Assembly (NCBI GenBank): GCA_023400405.1
Contig: JAEXFD010000048.1
Span: forward strand, 62,001-126,000
From: Pseudomonadota bacterium
GTDB lineage: Bacteria; Pseudomonadota; Alphaproteobacteria; Sphingomonadales; Sphingomonadaceae
Direction of reading: 5' to 3'
Length of the DNA: 64,000 nt
The translations under genes were made by a program, and so were the position numbers. Below the pieces are notes generated by a model. That model saw only the letters and a program-made list of their open reading frames with translations. It did not search any database and was not told the DNA's origin. Positions 53,934 to 64,000 of the stretch are shown piece by piece. Numbering within the stretch: the stretch's first letter is position 1; each line of letters starts with the position of its first letter.

Positions 53934-54305
53934 ATGCGTTTCGCACCGATCGTCGCCGCCGCGCTGCTCGTCGCCCCGGTTGCGGCTTATGCCCATCCCA
54001 AGCTCGTTTCCGCTACGCCGGCACCGAACAGCGTCGCCGCACCGACCGCGCAGCTCAAGCTGGTCTTCTCGGAATCGCTGGTCGCCCAATTCTCGGGCGC
54101 CGATCTGGTCATGACCGAAATACCGGGCATGAAGATGAACGCGGCGATGAAGATGCCGGCCAGGGCCGCGCTCGCAGCGGACGGCAAGACGCTGGTCGTC
54201 ACGCTGCCCAAGGCGCTGCCGACCGGCAGCTACAGGCTCAGCTATCATGTCGTGTCGACCGATACGCACCGCGTCGAGGGCAATTTCAGCTTCAAGGTCA
54301 AGTAA
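53934..54305 (+). CDS. copC: Copper resistance protein CopC
   Basis: A 123-aa periplasmic copper-binding protein. The signal peptide ends at AYA and the mature protein starts with His (HPKLVSATPAPNS), whose amino group and side chain bind Cu(II) in CopC. LKLVFSESLVAQFSGADLVM and SYRLSYHVVSTDTHRVEGNF complete the beta-sandwich; the DTH near the end is another copper-site motif. Its stop overlaps the copD start (TAATG). Confidence 0.95.
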   Translation: MRFAPIVAAALLVAPVAAYAHPKLVSATPAPNSVAAPTAQLKLVFSESLVAQFSGADLVMTEIPGMKMNAAMKMPARAALAADGKTLVVTLPKALPTGSYRLSYHVVSTDTHRVEGNFSFKVK

Positions 54306-55252
54306 TGACCGACATGGGCGGCATCGCGATCAGGCTCGGGCTCTATCTCGACCTGATGGCGCTGTTCGGGCTCGCCGCGTTCGCACTCTATGCGCTGCGC
54401 GGCACGGAGCGGCGCTTCGATGGCGCGATCGCGCTCGATCCCTGGCTGTGGGGCAGTGCCGCGCTGGGCGTGGTGCTATCGCTTGTCGGCCTGGTGACGC
54501 TTGCCGCCGGCATGGCGGGCGTCCCGCTCGCCTCGGTCGATCTCGCCTCCATCCAGATGATCCTGGGAGATACAAGCATCGGCACCGCCTGGCTGGCCCG
54601 GATAGCAGCGCTCGCCGTTGCACTCGTGGCGCTATTCGCGCTGCGGCGGCGGGCGGCGCTTGCCTTGACGCTCGTCGCCGCAGCCGGGGCGACGGCGCTG
54701 GCGAGCCTGGCCTGGGCCGGGCACGGCGCGATGGACGAAGGCGCGCTCGGCTGGCTCCACCTCGTCGCCGACATCGTCCATCTCTGGGCCGCCGGCATCT
54801 GGGTGGGCGCACTGGTCGCGCTGATGCTGCTCCTGTTCCGCCGGCGCGAAGCGGCGCATCCCGACCATCTCCTCCTGTCGCACCGCGTACTCGCCGGTTT
54901 CTCGCTGGTCGGTACGATCGCGGTGGGCGCGATCATCGTCTCCGGTCTGGTCAATAGCTGGCTGCTGGTCGGTCCTGCCAACGTCCTCAAGCTGCCGGAG
55001 AGCCGCTACGGCCAGTTGCTGATCGCCAAGCTCGTCCTGTTCGGCGCGATGGCGGCGCTGGCTGCGGGCAACCGGTTCCGGCTGGTTCCGGCCTTCGAGC
55101 GTTCGCTCGCGGCGGCCGACCATAGGGGCGCGCTCCGCGCGCTCCGGCGCAGCCTGACGATCGAAACCGGCTGCGCGATCGCCGTGCTGGCACTGGTTGC
55201 CTGGCTGGGCACGCTAGAGCCGCCTGCGTCCACGATGGGATTGCCCGGCTGA
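54305..55252 (+). CDS. copD: Copper resistance protein CopD
   Basis: A 315-aa inner-membrane protein with about eight transmembrane segments. AWAGHGAMDEGALGWLHLVA and DIVHLWAAGIWVGALVALML are the conserved His-containing helices of CopD/PcoD. It works with CopC in copper uptake or handling. Start ATG 54305 shares an A with the copC stop. It is followed by a CueR-type promoter. Confidence 0.94.
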   Translation: MTDMGGIAIRLGLYLDLMALFGLAAFALYALRGTERRFDGAIALDPWLWGSAALGVVLSLVGLVTLAAGMAGVPLASVDLASIQMILGDTSIGTAWLARIAALAVALVALFALRRRAALALTLVAAAGATALASLAWAGHGAMDEGALGWLHLVADIVHLWAAGIWVGALVALMLLLFRRREAAHPDHLLLSHRVLAGFSLVGTIAVGAIIVSGLVNSWLLVGPANVLKLPESRYGQLLIAKLVLFGAMAALAAGNRFRLVPAFERSLAAADHRGALRALRRSLTIETGCAIAVLALVAWLGTLEPPASTMGLPG

Positions 55253-55262
55253 ATATGGGGTC

Positions 55263-55293
55263 TTGACCCTGACATGATGTCAGACCCTATCTG
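55263..55293 (+). promoter_or_regulatory. CueR-type promoter of the copper ATPase-cueR operon
   Basis: TTGACC (55,263-55,268) and TATCTG (55,288-55,293) are 19 bp apart, with the perfect dyad CTGACAT-G-ATGTCAG (55,269-55,283) in the spacer. It is nearly the same as the operator before the copA oxidase gene. Confidence 0.85.
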
Positions 55294-55317
55294 CGGTGGC
55301 GTTGGAGGAATCGACGC

Positions 55318-57683
<2,366 letters not shown>

Positions 57684-57687
<4 letters not shown>

Positions 57688-58076
57688 ATATCGGGCAAGC
57701 CTCCAAGGCGAGCGGCGTCTCGCAGCGGATGATCCGGCATTATGAGAAGCTCGACCTGATCCCGGCGCCGCCGCGCCGGGACAGCGGCTATCGCGACTAT
57801 TCGGAAGCCGATCTCCACCGGTTGCGCTTCATCGCCAATGCGCGCGATCTGGGGTTCCCGATCGAGGAAATCCGCGTGCTGCTCGACCTGTGGAACGACC
57901 GCAGCCGGGCGAGCGCCGAGGTCAAGGCGCTGGCAACGGCCCGCGCCGAGGAATTGCAGCGCAAGGCCGCTGCGCTGGAGGCGATGCGGCGCACGCTGGT
58001 CGATCTGGCCGAGCGCTGCCATGGCGACGCGCGCCCGGACTGCCCGATCATCGAGGAACTGGCCCGCGATAGCTAG
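57684..58076 (+). CDS. cueR: CueR-like MerR-family copper regulator
   Basis: A 130-aa regulator with GTG start overlapping the ATPase stop by 4 bp. The DNA-binding domain reads NIGQASKASGVSQRMIRHYE, then KLDLIPAPPRRDSGYRDY and LHRLRFIANARDLGFPIEEI. Two C-terminal Cys residues (RCHGDARPDCPII) seven apart, with Ser in place of the CadR-type additional Cys, fit the Cu(I)/Ag(I) site of CueR. It likely acts on the two dyad promoters at 55.27 and 52.45 kb. Confidence 0.92.
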
Positions 58077-58088
58077 AGCGCACGCCGC

Positions 58089-59378
58089 TCAGGCCGCGAT
58101 CGGCAGCAGCGGCACGACGGCGCGTGCCACGAGCTCGTCCAGGCCTTCGGTGATCCAGCGCGAATAATGCCGCTCGATCATCGCGACCGAGGTGTCGTGG
58201 AGGGCGGCGACCAGCCGGATCGGCAGTCCCGCGCGAAGCCCCCGCACGATCGAGCTATGCCTTAGCGCATAGGGGATGATCGCGGCCGGCAGCCCGGCAT
58301 CGGCGACCGCGCGCTTCCACATCCGGGTCATTTCGGAAGGCGCGCTCCAGGGCGCGCGGTCGACGCGCTCCCATTCCATCGGGCCGGTCTGGCGGTGGCG
58401 CCAATGTTCGAGCAGCGGCGCGGAGAGCGCCCTGCCCTCTGTCACCGGCCGCAGCGCGGCGAGCGTGTCGGCGCCCACCTGCACCCGGATATATTGGAGC
58501 TGGCGCTTGCGGCCCTTGAACGACTGCGGGATCATCAGCCGCGAATGCTCGGCCTGGACGTCGCCGACGCTCATGCGGGCGAGCTGCGAGAAGCGCGCGC
58601 CGGTGGCGGCAAGCAGCACGACCAGCCGCCCGAAATCCTCCTCGAGCGCGATCGATGCCGCGATGATGCGGCGGACCTGGTCGTCGCTGAGGATCTGGTT
58701 GTCGCGCGCGGTGGTGATCAGCACTTCGGGGGTGTCGATTTTGAGGCCGTATTTGATCGTGGTCGGCAAGTCGGCCGGCAGCACTTTCCGATGCTCGACG
58801 AAGGCCGCGTTGAGCGCGGCCTTCAAATCGTTGACGATGCGCTGGATGCTGGACGGCTTCTTGCGGGCGAGGCGCAGCTGCCAGGCGCGCAGGTCGCTTT
58901 CGCTCAGCGCCGCCATCGTCACCGACGACAGCTTCAGGTCTTCGAGCACGAAGCTGGTGAGCTTGTAATGGGCGTCGGAATTGAGGGTGCGCCCGGCCTG
59001 GCTGGAGCGGCGCGCATCGCGCATCGCGACATAGGCGCTGACCACGTCGCCGACGGTCATTTCGGGATCGCTGGTGGCCGCGGGTCCGTTGAGCTGGATC
59101 TCGATCCAGTGCAGGGCCGCATCGAAGGCCTGTTTGTAGCTTAGGATGTCGCGGCCATTGGCCTCGCGCACGTCGTCGGCCTCGCCGAGCGTTCCGGTCA
59201 CATAGGCCAGCGTTTCGGGGTCGTGGTACCGGGCGATCCAGGCGCCTTTCAACTTGCCGCGATAATAGCCGAGGAACTGGCCCTGCGAGAGCTGGCGCCA
59301 ATAGGGCCGTTTGCGGGGCAAGAGCCGCGCACGGGCGGTGCGGTCCTGTATCCGGGCTTCGACGGCGGAACGAGCCAT
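58089..59378 (-). CDS. Tyrosine recombinase (element integrase)
   Basis: A 429-aa site-specific recombinase. The N-terminal arm-binding and core-binding domains (about residues 30-200) precede the catalytic domain with Arg in LAATGARFSQLARMSVGD, the HxxR box in YALRHSSIVRGLRA, His/Trp region LHDTSVAMIERHYSRW and its Tyr nucleophile. ATG 59378 is chosen over the upstream frame start. It lies 130 bp from a tRNA-Glu 3' fragment and points into the element, as expected for the integrase of a tRNA-targeting island. It is the only recombinase seen. Confidence 0.93.
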   Translation of the reverse strand: MARSAVEARIQDRTARARLLPRKRPYWRQLSQGQFLGYYRGKLKGAWIARYHDPETLAYVTGTLGEADDVREANGRDILSYKQAFDAALHWIEIQLNGPAATSDPEMTVGDVVSAYVAMRDARRSSQAGRTLNSDAHYKLTSFVLEDLKLSSVTMAALSESDLRAWQLRLARKKPSSIQRIVNDLKAALNAAFVEHRKVLPADLPTTIKYGLKIDTPEVLITTARDNQILSDDQVRRIIAASIALEEDFGRLVVLLAATGARFSQLARMSVGDVQAEHSRLMIPQSFKGRKRQLQYIRVQVGADTLAALRPVTEGRALSAPLLEHWRHRQTGPMEWERVDRAPWSAPSEMTRMWKRAVADAGLPAAIIPYALRHSSIVRGLRAGLPIRLVAALHDTSVAMIERHYSRWITEGLDELVARAVVPLLPIAA

Positions 59379-59507
59379 GAGACAAGCGGGCCTCGATTTT
59401 TTCTCTCTTATCCTAGCCGGATTTGCCCGGATCGGCAAGGATGCAATTTCCCTAAGTTACTGTAATCATTAGCGTCCGAGGACGTCCGAACACGTTTTGT
59501 TCTACGG

Positions 59508-59551
59508 CTTTCACGGCTGAAACACGGGTTCGATTCCCGTAGGGGTCACCA
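59508..59551 (+). other. Attachment site: 3' fragment of a tRNA-Glu gene
   Basis: From the anticodon loop CTTTCAC (anticodon TTC) to the CCA end, 44 bases read as the 3' half of tRNA-Glu: variable region, T-arm ACGGG-TTCGATT-CCCGT, acceptor strand AGGGGTC, A and CCA. The preceding bases do not form a D-arm or a 5' acceptor strand, so it is a fragment. This is the duplicated core left at the far end of an element that integrates into the tRNA gene. The intact gene should lie beyond the left edge of the window. Confidence 0.88.
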
Positions 59552-59807
59552 AGTGCCTTCATGGCATGCCAGAACCTGCCCCATATGCCTGCTTTCTGCG
59601 GTTTTTTGGTCGTGCAAGCGTCCCGGTCGGATCGGCAGAACACCATTTAGGCCGGCAAATTGATGGTATTTCTGATGGCACTTCGCCGGTCGCTGGGATG
59701 CGAGATACACCGGGACGTTATCGGTGGTTGCGATCAAAGCGGCTGAGAATCGGAGCAAGGCGTCAGACTGAGCGATCGGGCCGGGCCCTACTATGCTCGT
59801 GACCAGC
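59552..59807. other. Spacer between attachment site and chromosomal gene
   Basis: About 250 bases without a supported gene; open frames crossing the tRNA fragment are artefacts. Nothing structured was recognised apart from the normal AT/GC balance of flanking chromosome. Confidence 0.4.
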
Positions 59808-60701
59808 TTACCGCTTGCCCGCAGCGCCCCGTTCGATGAGGTCGGCGTGTTGCAGGCGAGACAGCGCGAACCGCTTCCAATAAGGATGGCGGACCAACGC
59901 CTGGCACAGTGCCGCCCAGAAATCCGCCTCCCCGCCAAGTCGCCGGTCCGTACGCGCCCGGTCCCTCGGCCAGCTGCGATCCAGCAGCGCTCTTGCCTGG
60001 TCTGCATGCCCTGACATGATCAGTTCGAGCATTGCGGTTACGGTCACGGGCGTGCCAAGGCGAGCTTCCGGCGGATAGAGACGTGGTGCCGGGGAGTTCG
60101 CCTCCGCCCATGCATCCAACTCTTCGCTCACGGCGAGCTCGCGGTATGCCATTTCGCTCTCGGAGAATGTCGGTTTCGTCAATCCGGCGAAATCGACCGC
60201 AAAATCTTGCTTTTCCCAACGCATCGGCAAGGGAAACAATATCGCTCCTGCATGCGAAGCGCCGTTGAAGAATTCGATGTCGAACGGCAATGTAAAATGC
60301 AAAGGCCCCGGCCCTGGCCGAACGGCGGCGGCATCGACGCGTTCTCCGTTGATCTTGCGGAACGAGAGCTTCGGCGAGAACCGGACGGCAAAGAGATCGG
60401 CGTCGCCGCCGGAACCGCCAAAGTCACCAAGAACGAGAACCGCTGGCTCCTTCCGCCCACCCTTTGCCGTCCAAAGCAATTTGGCGACGATATAGCCGCT
60501 GCCAAGCTGGACTTCTCCGTCGCGCGTCTTCGCAACCAAGGCACGACAGGAGTCGTCGTGATCGCCGCCCGGCACGCAGCTCGTGACCTTGATTTCTCCG
60601 GTCGCACCGCGCCAGAGCAGTCTGTCAGGTTGAGCTTGGGCCAACGCGTTTGGCGGACAGACTACCAGCCCGCACGACGCCATAATTGCGTTCAAACGCA
60701 T
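59808..60701 (-). CDS. Hypothetical secreted protein
   Basis: A 297-aa protein with a signal peptide (MRLNAIMASCGLVVCPPNAL, then AQA). The mature part is beta-rich early (TGEIKVTSCVPGGDHDDSCR, LVLGDFGGSGGDADLF) and helical at the C-terminus (VTVTAMLELIMSGHADQARA). Start ATG 60701 is preferred to the longer frame. No family was recognised. It lies on the chromosomal side of the attachment site. Confidence 0.72.
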   Translation of the reverse strand: MRLNAIMASCGLVVCPPNALAQAQPDRLLWRGATGEIKVTSCVPGGDHDDSCRALVAKTRDGEVQLGSGYIVAKLLWTAKGGRKEPAVLVLGDFGGSGGDADLFAVRFSPKLSFRKINGERVDAAAVRPGPGPLHFTLPFDIEFFNGASHAGAILFPLPMRWEKQDFAVDFAGLTKPTFSESEMAYRELAVSEELDAWAEANSPAPRLYPPEARLGTPVTVTAMLELIMSGHADQARALLDRSWPRDRARTDRRLGGEADFWAALCQALVRHPYWKRFALSRLQHADLIERGAAGKR

Positions 60702-60902
60702 CAAGCTTTCTCCGAGACTCGAAATTCGCGCGGCCAGCACACGACGAGGTTAGCCGCTTTCGAGAAGCCGGCAACCGCCAGCCTTAAGGGCCGAGACCTC
60801 GACGCGCCTCTTCCTTCTCGGCGCGAACACGCACGAGGGGCCTTGGCTCCGGCGACAAAGTCGTCGTCTGCCATTTCGTCGATCCAGGCTATCGCTGGAA
60901 GA

Positions 60903-62420
60903 TCAGGCTCGGCATCGCGCGCGATCGACCGCGCTATCGGCAGTCTCGCGTATCGCGCGTGCCGGATCGGCGAGCTGCGCGAGTTCCGGCGCTTCCACCC
61001 GGATATGCACCTGGCTGCCGGTCCATTGCCGGCGCCACCAATCGCTTCCCGAACGGACATCGATGCCGGGCAATATCCGCTTCGCTTCACGAAGCAGCTC
61101 GTCGGGCAGCAGCAGGTCGCCGTTCTCGGCGAGGGCATGCGACAAATCCTTGGCAAGCTCTACATTGGGAACTTCCGACATCGCCTGGCTGCGACGCTCA
61201 AGGCCCGCGATCACCTCCTGCCTGGCCACCGTCCATTCCTCATCCGTGAAACCGGCCGTGGCGAGCGTGCACGTCATCTTGCGCAAGCCGGCCACCGCCG
61301 GCTTCCACTGATCGCCCGAAAAATTGTCCCAGAGCGTGATCTGCCGGAAGCCCTGATCCCCATTATCGACGAAAATGCCTGTCTTGCCCGGCGCGGACCC
61401 AGGTTGGGCCGCGGCGAGACGGCGCTCGATCACGCGCGTGACGACCATGTCCATGATCTCAGACCGCGCCTGGCCCTCGCGCGTGGATGGCGGGGGCGTG
61501 GGCATGGCGACGGTCACGATCGCCGTGCGCCGACCCTGCGGGCGCGCTAAGAAGCTCACGTCGCGGATCCGATCCCGATCGATCTTATGAGCTGGAGGCT
61601 TGGGGGATACCGGCCGCGCGCTCTTCCAATCGCCGAAGTGCTTCTCGACGAGCCTCGCCGCGTCGGCCGGATCGACGTCGCCCACTATGACGATCATCAT
61701 CGCTTCCGGGCGATAGAGGCGGCGGTACAATCCGCGGATCGTCTCCACGCTCGCGATCGGCACGTCGTCGGAATTCTGCCCGTCGATCATGTCGTTCGGC
61801 GAACCTGGCGCCACAGCCGCGATATAGGCCGCATAGATTGCGTTGCCGGGCTTCTTGTCCGCCATCTCCCGGACGACTTCCGCCCGGGCCGCATCCACGG
61901 CATCGGTCCGGAAGGTCAGATCCGAGCTCGCTTCGCGAAACAAGCCGAGCAGGGTGTCGAGATCGGCCGGCGAGGTCGTCTTGGTCGAGAGATAATAGTT
62001 GGTCTCCCGCCACGACGTGGAGCCTGCGGAGGGTGCAGGATAGGTCAGGGGCAGGCCGACATGGACGAAATGGCGGAACTCTTCCGGGGATTTGGTCGTG
62101 GGGCTCAAAAACACGATATGCTCGACCAGGTGCGCCAGCCCCCGCTCGCCAGGGCGTCGCTCGGCGATGAAACCTCCCTCGTTGCGCATAAGCAATCCAA
62201 GGCCCGGCTCGCGACCTCGTCGCGGCAAGATTGCGAACCTCAGCCCGTTTTTGAGCCGGCCCGTCACAACCCGGTGGGAGTCGGCGGAGGTCGAACGCGC
62301 GGGCGTTGCCGGGACCGGCGCCTCAGCCGTGACCTCCCGATCGCGAGCAAAAACCTCCGGCGCAAGCGCAAGGAACGGCAGCGCTATCAGATGCCACCAA
62401 CGCCCGTTGCTTTTCGCCAA
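60903..62420 (-). CDS. M16-family zinc metallopeptidase, short
   Basis: An exported zinc peptidase. The inverted zinc motif HLVEH (GERGLAHLVEHIVFL) and the downstream Glu region (REMADKKPGNAIYAAY) mark the M16 catalytic domain; MMIVIVGDVDPADAARLVEK follows. A signal sequence (LIALPFLALAPEVFA) supports a start near the TTG at 62420, which has GGGAG upstream; the open frame extends to 62534. The protein ends after about 505 residues, while many secreted sphingomonad M16 enzymes are near 950 residues with two homologous halves. It may be a one-half enzyme or truncated; a neighbouring frame stays open across its end. Confidence 0.85.
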   Translation of the reverse strand: MAKSNGRWWHLIALPFLALAPEVFARDREVTAEAPVPATPARSTSADSHRVVTGRLKNGLRFAILPRRGREPGLGLLMRNEGGFIAERRPGERGLAHLVEHIVFLSPTTKSPEEFRHFVHVGLPLTYPAPSAGSTSWRETNYYLSTKTTSPADLDTLLGLFREASSDLTFRTDAVDAARAEVVREMADKKPGNAIYAAYIAAVAPGSPNDMIDGQNSDDVPIASVETIRGLYRRLYRPEAMMIVIVGDVDPADAARLVEKHFGDWKSARPVSPKPPAHKIDRDRIRDVSFLARPQGRRTAIVTVAMPTPPPSTREGQARSEIMDMVVTRVIERRLAAAQPGSAPGKTGIFVDNGDQGFRQITLWDNFSGDQWKPAVAGLRKMTCTLATAGFTDEEWTVARQEVIAGLERRSQAMSEVPNVELAKDLSHALAENGDLLLPDELLREAKRILPGIDVRSGSDWWRRQWTGSQVHIRVEAPELAQLADPARAIRETADSAVDRARCRA

Positions 62421-62541
62421 CCCGCGACTCTCCCGCTCGCTCCGCCGGCATAGTGACAACGTCTGACGAACGCGCGCTTTAATGGCCGGCCTTTGCGGCG
62501 GGAAGGTGGCCCGCCCCCGGGTCTCTCCCGGCATTAAAGCG

Positions 62542-62574
62542 AAAGGCCCTCCCCGCTCACACGGGAAGGGCCTT
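62542..62574 (-). terminator. Rho-independent-like terminator of clpX
   Basis: AAGGCCCT with C-rich extension pairs with AGGGCCTT around a short loop, giving a stem of about 13 bp with one mismatch, 26 bp past the clpX stop. The T-run on the transcribed side is weak (CTTTAAT). Confidence 0.75.
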
Positions 62575-62599
62575 CATTGCCGTCAGCTGGAGCCTGGGC

Positions 62600-63856
<1,257 letters not shown>

Positions 63857-63958
63857 TCAAATCCATCCTTCGTGCGTCGCGCGCACGTTACGCCACCCGC
63901 CATCCTACACGCGGGCGATTATCCGGCAATCCGGAATCTGGCTTTTATGCCGGACTCC

Positions 63959-64000
63959 TTAAGCAGCCGCTGATGCGTCCTCGCTCGGCGTGGGACGCTT
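63959..64000 (-). CDS. C-terminal end of an upstream gene, probably clpP
   Basis: From the window edge the minus strand reads 13 codons, KRPTPSEDASAAA, then TAA, 102 bp before clpX. Position directly upstream of clpX and a polar, alanine-ended tail suit ClpP, but the fragment is too short to prove it. Confidence 0.5.
   Translation of the reverse strand, partial: KRPTPSEDASAAA

Noticed and set aside
59480..59551. Complete tRNA gene
   Set aside because: Only the 3' half fits tRNA-Glu; no matching 5' acceptor strand or D-arm precedes it.
60701..61156. Minus-strand open frame of 151 codons past the M16 stop
   Set aside because: Mostly a shadow of the M16 gene; the part beyond the stop shows no clear M16 motif, so it was not called a second fragment.

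Overview
The window is GC-rich DNA from an alphaproteobacterium, most likely a sphingomonad (Sphingomonas/Sphingobium group). This is inferred from the lasso-peptide leader type, the FecI/FecR/TonB layout, the DUF736/DUF2958/ParB accessory set and the DUF6499-DUF2285 regulator. Almost all of it (about 1-59,551) reads as one integrative element or genomic island. A tyrosine recombinase gene (58,089-59,378) lies beside a 44-bp 3' fragment of a tRNA-Glu gene ending at 59,551, which looks like an attachment site. To its right is ordinary chromosome: a hypothetical secreted protein, an M16 peptidase, clpX and the last codons of what is probably clpP.

Layout. 1-5.7 kb: conjugative-element housekeeping on the minus strand (TraF-type S26 peptidase, small HTH protein, DUF736, ParB-like protein, DUF2958), with two unknown genes. 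6.3-15.4 kb: a defence island, with a GHKL ATPase fused to a PD-(D/E)XK-like nuclease module, convergent with a complete type I Wadjet operon (jetABCD). 15.6-18.1 kb: a DUF6499-DUF2285 regulator broken by one extra base, then a LuxR/LuxI acyl-homoserine-lactone pair. 18.1-29.1 kb: a lasso-peptide locus with a PhyH-type dioxygenase, a GntR regulator, two tandemly duplicated 43-codon precursor genes, a fused B1-B2 leader peptidase and the cyclase. Convergent to these are an S9-type isopeptidase, a TonB receptor with an STN domain, FecR and a FecI-type sigma factor. 29.1-41.6 kb: a zinc/cadmium/cobalt module (P1B-4 ATPase, ZIP, DUF190, CzcABC, CzcI-like protein, CDF transporter, MerR regulator). 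41.6-58.1 kb: a copper/silver module (CusCBA and CusF, DUF305, CopB, CopA oxidase, CopC, CopD, Cu-ATPase, CueR-like regulator) with a CnrYXH-like sigma/anti-sigma/sensor cassette inside it.

How the parts work together. The two lasso precursors are presumably processed by the B and C proteins; the TonB receptor and isopeptidase would retrieve and linearise the product, and the FecI/FecR pair would signal receptor occupancy. The metal modules cover cytosolic export (P-type ATPases, CDF), trans-envelope efflux (two RND systems) and periplasmic oxidation or binding. Two CueR-type promoters about 2.8 kb apart share almost the same operator, so one regulator probably drives both copper transcription units. 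The defence genes protect host and element, while the AHL pair could couple transfer or lasso production to cell density.

Most functional names rest on motifs read by eye and on remembered family features; no search was run.
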